From Pomphorhynchus laevis (taxonomy: Eukaryota > Acanthocephala > Palaeacanthocephala > Echinorhynchida > Pomphorhynchidae): 64,000 bases of DNA. The stretch spans positions 1 to 64,000 of the forward strand of contig WNNJ02002967.1 of the NCBI GenBank assembly GCA_012934845.2, read 5' to 3'. Within the stretch, counting starts at the first letter, position 1, and every line of letters begins with the position of its first letter. A program made the translations under genes and the position numbers. Below, piece by piece: positions 43,890 through 56,300 of the stretch. The notes below the pieces were generated by a model that saw nothing but the letters and a program-made list of their open reading frames with translations, was not told the DNA's origin and did not search any database.

Positions 43890-46340
43890 AACGTTAATAA
43901 CACTTTTAATTCAAACCGATATTTCAGACAAAACACGTGCTTAAATCTTTTATTTCTTTACTGTGAATTGTGTCATTGATTTTATACTTCATAAAAGACA
44001 ATTTTAAGCGTAAAAACATAAAAAAGCAGTATGTATTAGTTTGAATAAATCGAATGGCATATGCTTATCGTCTACAAATTAAATAACATCAACAAGCATT
44101 CCTGCCCAATCGTTTTTGTTCGGGTGGAAACGTGCCCGTTTAGTAAAATGTTTTTATCAAAAGTAAAATATCACTTGTAAATGATATTTTACAATGAATC
44201 ATCACTGTCCTAATTGCTTCACTTGATATTGTCAAATCGTTTATTTTTTCGTTTATTTTGTTCATATTTAATAATCTCAGATGTTGAATTCTGAACTTTA
44301 TTTCCAGTTACATTTATATTATCAATCAGAAGTTAATAGCAATCAGAATATTATATTATCAATCAGAATTTCGATCAGAACTATAAATTGATCCGTACTC
44401 GCTATTCCAAATCAATACTGTAAATTAAGTTACAACAAATCGGATAATGTCTTATCATCTGGAATTGATTCCTAAAGCTACGAATGTTTAAATCTCAATT
44501 CATATATTATATATATATATATTTATACCCACGTATATCAACTTATGAGTTAAAATTTAATATTTTATATTTTACATTGATGTTTACGCTATTTTAATTA
44601 AATCAAAAACCGTTTGAATAGCAGCAAAAGCGACTGAAATTAAAGTTTATCAAGTCATATGCCGTAAAGTTTATAAGAATTTCATATTTAAATTTCTTAA
44701 TTTTTGCAAATTTCGGTAAATGTTTTCTAAACTTTTTCCTACGCCAAAGTTTTTTATAAAATATAATTTTAAACGTTCGACTATAACGGAATATTTAGAA
44801 TACTTTTATTATAATAATAAGTGAATATTTGAATAATATTTGAATAATACGACGACTTTAAATTAGTGAAAATAATTTTAATATTCAACTATTTCAGTCA
44901 TTTTCAGAAACTAAATTAGAATCTATGAGAAAGCGACATATTGCAGTTAAATCCCTTAAACTACAACGAGCATTTATATTTATATCAACGTAAATCAACT
45001 TATGAGTTAATTAAAATTTTATATTTTTTTAATAGGTTTTAACAAAAAATGGATAAGTAAATATTTTCACATTAATTATTGAAGTTCAATATTTATACTT
45101 TAAATAGCCAAATTGTAGGTAATCAAAACATATAATTACATTTATGTGTAAATTATAACAAAATATAATATTATATTTCGTTAAATATAAAATTATATTT
45201 TTAAAATAATTTACTTTTACATTACCTTAAAAGGTACAAAATATACATGGTTGCATTAGAAACAATATTACTATACCTTTGCTAATATACAGAGATATTA
45301 TTAAAAATGCAATCATTTTATTTATAAGGAACGAATGAATTAATTTTATTTCAAAAATTCACACGTTTCGATAGCACCTGCTGTCATATTTAGAAAATTT
45401 ACAAACTAACGAATAAATTGATATTTTTAATTGCTTAAACATCAGTTTATTGTAATATAAATAAATTCTTCACACATTTGAAAATGCAAAAAACATTTTT
45501 ATAAACCGTAAACGTGGAATTAGAATGAAGTTCCAGTGCAGATAAAACGTTCAGCAAATAAATCTATATGAAGTTACGTCTCATTGACTGACGTTTAGTT
45601 TAAAATTAACGGATCTCAATAAATAATAAAATAAACTGAATTTATTCATTAAAGCCGATTCTTCATTATAAAAATAATTTGTATTATTGAAATGCAGTCG
45701 AAAAACCTTTGTCTTAAATAATTGAAATAATTACAAATAAAATAAATTGCGTTCTCTTGCAGTACAAACGAGCGTTACAAACAATCGTATTTTAAGACAA
45801 CGTCATAATTAATTACATAATTGATATTTAATAATTATAATTATAATTAATAATAATTATATAATATCATATAATAATTATATAATTGTATAATATATAA
45901 TATATAATATATTATATAAATTATTAAATAATTAATAAATTTTTATAATCATTGATAATGATTCGCCTTAGCGAATGGTAGAAGTAGACAATTCCTATTT
46001 TTAATTCAAAGTTTATATTAAAAGTAATTATAATAAGGACTAGGTTATTTGCCAAATTTTAAAATTGTAACAAATATCCGTTATTATTAAAAGATAAAAT
46101 GTAGATTTTATTAAAACTTTAATCTAATCTTATGTTAAATTAAAGTTTATAAGATTTCAACAATTTCTCTGGAGTTCTAGGAAAAGTTGCTTTGTTAACA
46201 AAAAATATCTGGCTGTGAAAATATATTAATAATGGCTGTTAAATATGACTGTTAAATTAATAAATTAATTAAAAAATTAATAATAATATATTTAGCAATT
46301 AATATTTTTAATTAATATTTGTTGGTTAAAATTCCCACTC
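43890..46340. other. AT-rich intergenic region
   Basis: No gene, RNA or recognisable element between the peptidase gene and the Penelope-like element; long A/T runs only. Confidence 0.5.
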
Positions 46341-46345
46341 ATATT

Positions 46346-48601
46346 TGTTGAAGAATTGAAAGGTAGGGAATTTATTTGAAAAATTTTACAAATTCTCAGT
46401 CGCTCCTAGCGACCTTCTTCAGGCAAAAAAAATCAAAAATTCAAACAGTAAAATCACAACTACACAACACATATACACTTACAACAAAAACATCAAAGAA
46501 ATTTTTACCGAAAATTACTAAACACAAGTATTGAAGTTCAATTGGATAAAAATTGGCTAAAAAGCACTAAAATAATAAAACACGAATAAAAACGATAACA
46601 CACTAAGGATAACACAAAATCAAATTAAAATACAAATCAATCCAAAAACTACATGTTTATTCCAACTGCAAACCGTATTATGGCAATCTCAAAATAACGT
46701 CTGCTTTATTGCCTCAAAGACTTTGCCACATTCTTGTCTTAAGAAAAGGGCTTTCTTAATTGTTCTAATTTTCTCATTCGTCTCTTGGCAAAGAACTTCA
46801 GCACCATCACAATCAATTATGTGATCACTGTTCTTGCAATGATTGAAGACCGCTGACGATGAGTTGGCCGTTTTTATATACCGACGGTGCTGTCCTACAC
46901 GTGTTTCCAGCTTTTCACCCGTTTGACCAATATATTTGTGGTCACAATCTCGACAGGGTATCGAATATACACAACCCATACTGTTTTTCTTAGATTTGCG
47001 TTCGAAAAAACCAGACAGACGTGGTAGGCATTTATAATAAGTCCTAATTTGCTTCCCTACGTTGTTACCAGTCTTATGAACCCTCTTCTTGATTTGGAAG
47101 TCCCGCTTCGTCTCCGAAAAGGGTAACTGTAGATAAGTTATGGTTTCTTTATCATTTTGTTTCGACGAAGATCTCATTGCCTGATGACTGGCTCTATGAA
47201 TGATACGTTTGGGATAGCCACATTTAATCAGTGTGGAACATATATGTTGTCTTTCTTTGTTTGCAAGCTACGTTGTACTACACAATTTTATTGCTCTGTA
47301 GAACATCGAGCGAGCACTCGAAAGCTTCCATTCTTCTGGTCCGAATGATGTATAATGTGTAAGCTGACGTAGAATATTAGGCTTTCTGTATACACTGGTG
47401 ACCAAATTGTTGTTAATGATCTGGATCTTGACATCTAAAAAACCAACCTCTAGATTATCTCCAATAGAAACATCCCATTTTATATCATCATCTAAACTGT
47501 TTAAAGTGCTCTTCATAAGAATAGTGTCAAAGACACTTGCTGTGAATATCAACACATCATCCACATACCTGCGCCAGTACAAGATGCAATTACAATCTTT
47601 TTTTTAACATGTTGCTCTCCCAGTCCCTCATGTACAACCCCGCCAACGCTGGTGCAAGCAGACTTCCCATGGATAGCCCTCCACTTTGGTCATACATCAC
47701 TCCCTCAAATTGAAAATGTGATTGCACAGTGCATACGTAAAGTAATTCCCGCCAACTCTCATTTGGAAGTCTCCACGAAGTATTAGACTCAGCGAGCTTG
47801 TCAGCTGATAGGGCAATTGCTTTAGCAACAGATACGCTGCTGAAAAGAGACTTGACATCCGCTGTCATTATCATTTTAATCCTCGAAACGAAGCTATCCT
47901 CCATGCTATGTAGTTCCTCCACAAGTTTAAAACTATTCATTATGGATAAATCAGATGTAGACAAACAAGACTGTAGCAACATATTGAGTTTTTTTTGGCT
48001 AAAGCATATGAAGCCACACTGGGTCTTACCAGCTTACCCGGCTTGTAAATATTTGCTGCCAAATACATAAACGATGGTTCAGAGAGTTTCGATCGACACA
48101 TCCAATAATCATGAACAGGTATTGAACCCTGTTTCTTATATTTGAGAAGTAATTGATTAAGTTTCCTCTCTCGGCAAAGATTTGGATCCTTATTCAGTCG
48201 TTTGAACTTTGTTATGTCGGAAAGGAGTACAAGACCAGCTTCCACATAATAGCTCGTGTCCATTACAACAAGTGAACGACCTTTATCTGCCGAACAAATA
48301 GTAATGTTAGAATCGTTCTTTAGGCTTTTTAACGCTGAGAACAATCTGCTCTCTAATTGGTTGCCCTACACTTCAAGCGTGATGGATAAATTCGTAGGCA
48401 CCCTGCCCGATCTACAGATACTCTTTCTTGCTCTTCAAAACAAAATTTCTTTGATGTTTTTGTTGTAAGTGTATATGTGTTGTGTAGTTGTGATTTTACT
48501 GTTTGAATTTTTGATTTTTTTTGCCTGAAGAAGGTCGCTAGGAGCGACTGAAAATTTGTAAAATTTTTCAAATAAATTCCATACCTTGCAATTCTTCAAC
48601 A
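46346..48601 (-). mobile_element. Penelope-like retroelement with RT, GIY-YIG and inverted termini
   Basis: Read leftwards. RT part 48344-47268: CSADKGRSLVVMD (palm entry), TADVKSLFSSV, QFEGVMYDQSGGLSMGSLLA, then the catalytic RYVDDVLIF and GFLDVKI. GIY-YIG nuclease part 47177-46689: CVYSIPCRDCDHKYIGQTGE, RVGQHRRYI and a FNHCKNSDHIID motif. Both ends carry the same ~160-bp sequence in inverted orientation (46346-46505 and 48442-48601), each with a CTGAAGA + stem hammerhead-like motif. RT plus GIY-YIG defines Penelope-like elements, which prime at exposed DNA ends. The protein region is broken at about four places and starts well inside the usual N-terminus. Confidence 0.88.
48519..48575 (+). 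ncRNA. Hammerhead-like motif in Penelope terminus (right end)
   Basis: CTGAAGA at 48525-48531, a 7-bp stem GGTCGCT/AGCGACT with AGG loop, then GAAA at 48550-48553 and a possible helix III ATTTG..CAAAT. The core fits CUGANGA...GAAA, but there is an extra base next to helix II compared with the consensus and helix I is not obvious. The left terminus (minus strand, 46416-46422) has the same stem but GAGA in place of GAAA. Confidence 0.5.
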
Positions 48602-50160
48602 TTTTAATTAATAATTAATTAATTTAGGTTCATGCATTTGTATCAATCAACTGAGCTACAAAAGCTGGTATTGTGGGCTAAAACTTACAAAGTCAAAACT
48701 GACATTGTAACTTGATAAAAGCGGCATCGTGCAATATTTTATTTTAAAGTATTAATTTTGAATATCTATTTTCAACGACATAATTAATTTCATAAATTTA
48801 TAAATTAATATAATTCTTGAAATTCATATTATTCGTATAATTCATAGTTAAATAAATATATTTTAAAATCAAATTAATTTAATTATTTTTTAATAAAATG
48901 TGAATTTATTACGAATTCAAAGTAAAAACATTTTAAATCTAATAAAAGGTCCAATAGCGGGCATTAATTTAATTATTAAATAAATAATAATATTTTTAAT
49001 GCAAAAATGTAATCAAATCTGTTTACTTATAGGGACGAATAATAAATATAGTATTCTTCAAGATGATAGCCTGAACTATCGAAATACTGTCTTAATTTTT
49101 AGAATGAAACTATTTTTTAGTTTCTACTAATTTAAAAAATAACGGGATATTTTAAATGTAATTAAATCTGTTAGAGGTCAATAGAGACGCAAGTCAAAAG
49201 GATGAAATACACTGATAAATTCCAAAGCTAGAAAGCTTCGAGAGTCCGACATAGAGGCCGACATATATAAGATATTGACAGTATAAAATACTGTCTACAG
49301 GTGTTACTGGTAATTATAAAACCAGAAGCAAATGAGAAATTGAAGATTTATCTAAATGATAATGTAATCAATATTTGCACATTCAACCAAACACGTAATA
49401 TCAATTCAAGTTCAATTAAATTGAATTGAAAAAATCAAGTTTCACTATATTTTAAAAAGCACTTAAAGAAATAAGTCAGATTGTAATCAAAGTTATCAAA
49501 AAACCGGATAAAAAGAATAAAGTAGTACTTTGGACAAAAACAGAATACGTCAATGAAGCAGTCCCACTATCAAAACTTAGTAAAGAAATATTCCATTAAC
49601 ACATTCGATGATCAAACAATGTCTCGTGGTCGAAGAAAGTGCAAGTGTGAGAACTTGAACACAACAGCCAATTCATATAGCGTTTACTTAGCACGATTAG
49701 AGCCCAATAAATGACTGAGCATTAAAGCCAACAAATATTTATATTTAATTTTAAATAAAAACAATTCTGTGCATTAAACATTCTTTTTAAAAAAGAGATA
49801 TTTTCGTTTTGAATTTATTTATAGTACAAGATACGTAACTCTAATTTAATCTACAAATTACACGGTTAATATTTATCATTAATAATTTATTAATGATATA
49901 TTAATAAATAATTAAAATAAATTATTAAGTAATTAATAATTTAAGATTATAAACACAAATTATAATTAAAATATATTATAATTTAATTAAATATTATATA
50001 ATATTAAATTTAAAATATTATAAATATTAGTGTTAAATATTAATATTTAATATTTTAAAAATTATATTAGTATCAAATATTATAGTATTTAACGACGTCA
50101 TTGGATTGTTAGACCTATACGTTTGACCTGCCTGTTCCAACGGATACAACCGTACAAAAA
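48602..50160. other. AT-rich intergenic region
   Basis: No gene recognised. 49440-49720 is slightly less AT-rich and may be a worn element fragment, but I cannot name it. Confidence 0.35.
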
Positions 50161-50164
50161 CGTT

Positions 50165-50985
50165 AGACAGCGCCCCTGTTTGAGACCAAGCACCGCGGCC
50201 TAATTGCTTTATGTGACTGCCCTAAAGATCGAGCCCGCTTACTTTCGGCAACAACCAAATGGTCTGGCGCATTTCTCGATGTCTTGCCGATCGCCTCGGT
50301 AGGTACAAAAATGGACGACCGCTCATTGTGTCTGGCAACAGCCCTACGCCTCGGATTTAAATTTTCACTCCCGTTCAATTGCGAGTGCGGGGTTACAACC
50401 GATGTATCAGGCACACACGGTCTCGATTGCTCGAAGACAGTGTCTCGACACAACCGCCACAGTACAGTCAATGCTCTTATTCGTAGTGCTCTAAAGGCGG
50501 CAGGTGTCCCGTCCCACCTAGAACCAGTTGGACTGTGCAGAGATGACGGGAAAGGGCCGGATGGCGCTTCATTGGTACCTTGGAAAAGGGGACGCCTACT
50601 TGTATGGGACTTTACTCGTCCCAACACACTTGTGGCTAGTAATTTGTTCAACGCGGGCTGTGCGTCGGGCGAGGTGGTGGAAGTGGCCGAGAATCGGAAG
50701 CTGGACAAATACAGGGGCATCGACGCGTTCCAATATACTTTTGGCCCATTGGCGATCAAGACAATAGGGGCAGCCGTGCCGATTGCGTCCAGCTTCCTGG
50801 AATCTCAGAGGAAGAAGCGAATTGCCGTTACAGGCGATCGGAGAGCAGCGAGATTTCTCTCACAGAGATTGAGCTGTGCTGTGCAACGAGGCAACGCGGC
50901 CTGTCTTTTAGAGGTCGCCCAGGGGGTTGCAGAAGATTATAAATCTGATCTTCGTCATGATTTCCCATTTGTAAACTCATTGTAA
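50165..50985 (+). mobile_element. Reverse-transcriptase element, C-terminal nuclease-like fragment
   Basis: One open stretch of about 260 residues. CECGVTTDVSGTHGLDC (zinc-binding-like C.CG...HGL.C), SRHNRHSTVNALI, then EPVGLCRDDGKGPDGASLVP with GRLLVWDFTRPNT and a late K, an arrangement like PD...D.K nuclease folds, and LSQRLSCAVQRGNAACLL at the end. The same blocks occur in the element ending at 25.96 kb and, partly, at 4.4 kb. The RT part is missing. The best-preserved copy of this domain in the window. The nuclease assignment is inference. Confidence 0.6.
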
Positions 50986-51794
50986 TAATTGTGTAATAAT
51001 TTAGTTGGATTAAAATTAAATATAATTAAAGTATATTTAAAATTAATTTTTATAAATTTTCGCTGAAAAAACAATTTATAATAATCTAATCACTGACAAC
51101 TGATAATTAAAATTAATAAATTTAAATTTGCGATTCTTAAATAGAATACCGTTAAAATTAATTACAACGAAGCTTTGCTAAATAGAATATTTTCTGGTAT
51201 TTTTACCATCACAATCTCAATTTCATCATTTGTGGATATAAATTTTCATTTTATTGACTTTTTTAAAGATATGCTTATATTTAGAAAAATGAATTTATTT
51301 AAGTTAAAATACCCTAAATGTTCAAAACCCGACATTTGGTTAGGTGGAGACAACTTATTAATTTTCGTCAAAAATTTAAAAATTCAAATATTTGTATGTT
51401 CATTTTTGATCAGCAAGAATTTGATAAGTCAATTTATCTTAATGATTTGAAATGTGTAATTAACGATGTTCGATCAAGAATAAATAAACCGTGTTCGTCA
51501 GGAAAACTACAAAATTGCTGCAAAGCCGTCTACTTTGATATTCCTCATTTTGAGCATTGATTTTTACGAATATATACAACATTTAGATTATTAACATTAT
51601 ATTATTTATTTAGATATTTTATTTGCTATTTAAATTATGTTATTTAGATTAAATTAACGATTATATTTTATTTTACTATATTGACAAATCAAGTATAACT
51701 GATCAGTCAATTAATGATCAACTATAAAATTATTAAAAATATTTGTGTGGGAAAATCACGAAACCATATAAAATATAGAAACAATTAAAGCTAT

Positions 51795-53085
51795 AATTAT
51801 GTAGTGTCATAGTTTCTCTTGATCTATCGTCTGCTTTTGACATCGTCGATCACTCGATTCTTCTCCATCGCATTCGTCATGATTATGGCTTCTCTTTACC
51901 CACTGTGTCATGGTTTTCTTCATATCTATCAAACCGTACATTTCGCGTATATTCTAACTCTTCTCTCTCCAATCCTTCGTCCATTCCGTCCGGTGTTCCA
52001 CAAGGCTCCGTATTAGGCCTTATGCTTTTCTCTCTTCTTCTCGGTGATTTGTCTTCGATTTCTCATACATTTAACTTCCATGTTATGCAATATGCTAATG
52101 ACATTCTCATCTATGCACATGTACCTGTTTATCGTATTCACAATCTTAGTGTTTCTGCTTCCGACCGTCTTGTCTCAATTTCCAATCATATTTCTTCCCT
52201 TCGCCTTTCTCTAAAAAGGATTTTTATAGAAAAAATCCTAATTTTGGATAAAAAAAAATCAATAATAAATCCTAAAATCCATAATTTTGGATTCTCTACA
52301 TCCAAAATTATGTGGATCCTACCTCGACGCCTCGGCTTAGAATCTCCCTCCGTATCATTAAATTCTACAATTCTTCCTATCGTTGATAATCTCGTTTTCA
52401 TAGGCTTCCATTTTGACAAACGACTTCCTCTTAAACCTTTCGTTAGAGATAAAGTACGCTCATCTACCTTGATACTCCGCAACCTCCGTCAAGTTCGTAG
52501 ATTGATCGATTTTCCTTCTTGTATGACTCTCATATCTTCTCTCCTTTTTTCTAGCCTTGATTATTCTCTTAATCTATTTTCCAACTCACCTAAATCCACT
52601 CTTCTTCCCCTACAACGCACCGTCAACGCAGCCGTCCGAATTCTCCTCCGTCTTCGTCGTTTTGATCATACATCTTACCATCTTGCTTCTCTCGATTTGC
52701 CTACAATTTATTGTCGTGTTCAAATTCGTCTTCCTCTCATTGCTTTCCGCCTTGTAACTTTTCATAACCCTTCATTTCTCAACCTTTCTTTTCCTGATAA
52801 TTCTCGTCCCGTTTACTGTTCTCTGTGTTCCTGTAATTCCCTTCTTTTACATGTCCCAAACTACTCTACCTCCTTTGGACTCCGCTCCTTCCTGGTGGCT
52901 GCTCCTCTATCGTGGAACCATCTGTCCATTCATATACGCCAATCAACTTCCCTACCGTGCTTCAAACGCCAAATCCGGTCCCATTTAAACAATTTATCTG
53001 CTTGACTTTTTCATTTTTTGTTAGTGGACTTGTAAGCGTGCAGCTGCCACGCATTTGCCACGTTAAATAAATTTATATTATTATA
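51795..53085 (+). mobile_element. CR1-like LINE, 3' half, same family as the 31-33 kb copy
   Basis: Starts in RT at LDLSSAFDIVDHSILLHRI, continues with WFSSYLSNRTFRV, SGVPQGSVLGLMLFSLLLGDL, a catalytic box altered to YANDILIY (YADD to YAND), the thumb block LILRNLRQVRRLIDFPSCM shared with 31.1-31.3 kb, and a C-terminus LSWNHLSIHI...FKRQIRSHL ending at 53005. The frame shifts once between the first and second blocks (near 51900). A hairpin (CATAATTTTGGAT with its complement, about 52279-52316) interrupts the palm-thumb region. 3' tail: TTAAATAAATTTATATTATTAT. Confidence 0.85.
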
Positions 53086-53306
53086 ATCATCTTTTAATAC
53101 CGAGCTTTATAAATTAAATTGACTGCCATTAAACATTTAAGCACAAAATAAATCGTTAAATTCGATTATTTTCAATTGAATACAATACAATTTAATTATT
53201 ATTTAACAATCAATTTATTTATAATTATTTAAATTATTTAATGTTATGACATTAAAATAGTTTTAATTTTAGCGAATAGCTCAAAACTAAGATTTATATG
53301 TATTTA

Positions 53307-56300
53307 TTAAACCATTCTACGCAATAATTCGTTTATGTATTCTTCGCGGTTACCAAAATCACCGCCATCTGAGAACTGAACAGTCTTCTTGCGCCATCCG
53401 CCTAAATATCATTTAGTATTAAAAATAACAGATTAAAATCCGAAATTATACCGCTTGGGTTATTGAGTTTGAACGGCCAAAGGAAATTGGCAGCTCGTTT
53501 AAAATTGGGACCAGCTGTAAATATTTCGTGCACTAAATCTTCAACACAAATTATTCCTAGTGATCCTAAATACAACAAAATGATTGTATTAGTCATAAAG
53601 TATTGAATAAAAGAAGACGTATGCTTGTAAAAGACACGTTGAAATTGAAAACTTGCATTTTTAAGTTTACTTTACATCTGTCAAACATCGTAAATATTTC
53701 TTAATTGTAAAATAATTTATATAATTATAAATTAATTGTTCACTCATTAGAATTGTTTACAATTCTAATGTAAAAAAATCGAATTTTCGAATTTGAAAAA
53801 CAAAATTTTATAGGATAATTTGATTATACACACTTGAATGCAAGTATATCAGTTAACTCTATCAGTTATTATATAAATTTAATTATTAAGAATTATTAAA
53901 AATAATAAGATAATAGCATCAATATTCACTAAATGTAAACCTTTATTTATTTTTAGATAACTTTATAATCTATAAACTTTATAGATTATATAAATTTTAT
54001 AGATTATTATATAGATTTATTATTATATTTATAGATAATTAGTGTATATATTATTTTTGAACTCTATCAGTTATTATATAAATTTAATTATTAAGAATTA
54101 ATAATTAGATTAAATAATTACTATTTTAAATTACTATAAATTATAAATTACTAATAATTATTTATAATACATATATATTTATTTTTAATATTTTTATTAT
54201 ATTTTGTAATATTATATTATAATTGTACAGGACGTTTAAACATCGAGAAGAATAATAAAATAAGAAATTATTGTTCACAAATTTTTGAATATTGCAATAG
54301 TCCTTCTTAAGTGTTAGGGTTAAAAATCATAACACTTAAAAAAGACTATTACAATAGTCGAGCGTTTGTAAAATGTTTTACTAATTTTGTAAAATTTAAA
54401 ATGCAAGCGAGCGCTTATATTTAGGGGTAAATGTACAACTTATCAATTCAGCTATCATTAAAAGATCGAATTATGACTGGGAATTTAATTCGAAATTTAA
54501 TTCATAGTCATTATTGTTTAAATATCTGTAAAGAATATTAAAATAATTTATCTAAATTTTTATTATTTTTGAAACAGATAACCTTGTATCATATGCCTAT
54601 GGGAATACACCCGATATTGTTGATAAAACATTTGATGAAACTTCTTTAATCTCTAATGGTGATATTTACACAATTGGTATGCTTACTTGGATTCTGTTTT
54701 TGCTTTTTTGTTAATTTTAATGTTCATGAAAATTATAAGTTTTTATCCTTGCATTGAACTCTGATACTGCAGCTGATTGTAATTTCAATATAATTTATTT
54801 AATTATTAAAAATTACAAAATTTATTTTGATGATAAATTTAAAAACGAAAATTTTAATTTAATTCAGATATTATTAAAGTTAAATCCTTGATATTGTCGG
54901 ATAATACTTATTATACAGTGAATATCCATTATTTAATTGAGGATAATTGAAGTTAATAATTATTTTTAAAAAAGAAGTCAATTTGTACACAATTTTCTTG
55001 ATTGTTATTGCAAGATTCAAGAATAATAGCCTCATTATGTATTCTGCAATATACTTTATTTATCCCAAGATTCATTAATAATAGCCTCATTATATATTCT
55101 GCCATGTACTTTATATACTACAATCTATAATACAATTTATAATCGTTTACAATTAGGAGCGAGTAAAAAAGATTATTTTATTAAAATTCTAATTTTCGAC
55201 AACGGCTATTATCATAATCAGGAACAAAAGTGCATTTTGAATAGCATTTTCAGAATACAATTTCATTCCTGATGATGATAACATTCGTTATCGAAAATTT
55301 CAATTTTAACAAAATAATCTTTTTTACTCTCTTCTAAATTGTAAACAATCCTAATGAGTGAACAATCAATTTATAATGCAATTTATAATAATAAATACTA
55401 ATTAAATTAGTGAAAGTTAAAATCTGACTTTTGAGCTGTTAAAACCGATTTAAATCACTTGAAATCTGATGTTTGGACAATTTGTTCCTTTATTTGCGCA
55501 GTGTAAGAACTCATGCCCCGTCCTTAAGTTCATATTATTCAAAATATTTAAGCAATTTTAGTTCAAATATAACATTTCTATTTTGTAATGCAATGTATAA
55601 AATTAATTGGTAAATTGCGTGACGTTGAAGTCCCTTCAAATATGATTTTGATTTTCTTTATTTGGCCAATCCGTCATATGCAAGCTCAATCAGAATCGTT
55701 CAGTTTTCCAGCAATACGTCCCGGAATTGAACACTCAAGTCAAAAACTTGTGATAACGTTCCTACACTCGAAGGAGTGATTGGCACTCCTTCAAGCGCCA
55801 ATCACTTTATGAGCCCTAACGGCAAAAAGCTGAAAAGTTGATTGGAATCTCACTGAACCCATTTTATATCAAAAATACTTTAAGAAACTCGATTGTCATT
55901 GATACCAGTGCGAGTTCTAATATGTCGTTAACCTTCGGTAGATTTAATAAACTACACTTTTCCGTTACTTATTATAATAATTTTATTAATTTCAATAATT
56001 GCATTATAATGCAAATTGTGCAGTTAAAATCTGATTTGATCAATCAAAATGAAATACATATACAAAGTGCTATAGATAGATATTAAAAGTGCTTTCTAGA
56101 CTTTTCTACGATTCTAAAATTTTGAGATATGGTAAAAGAAAAAATTAATGATAAAGTTTTTAAATAATTAAAGATTAATTTTGGCGTTTGTAATACTTGT
56201 ATACAAGGGAATTAAGTTTGCGACTTTATTGATTTCAAGATGCTTTCGCAAAATAAAATATTATTAATATAACTATCGTAGCAAACTTATATTATTGATA

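Noticed and set aside
51175-51560. Two overlapping open frames in AT-rich DNA
   Set aside because: Lys/Ile/Phe/Asn composition as expected by chance; no motif or splice context.
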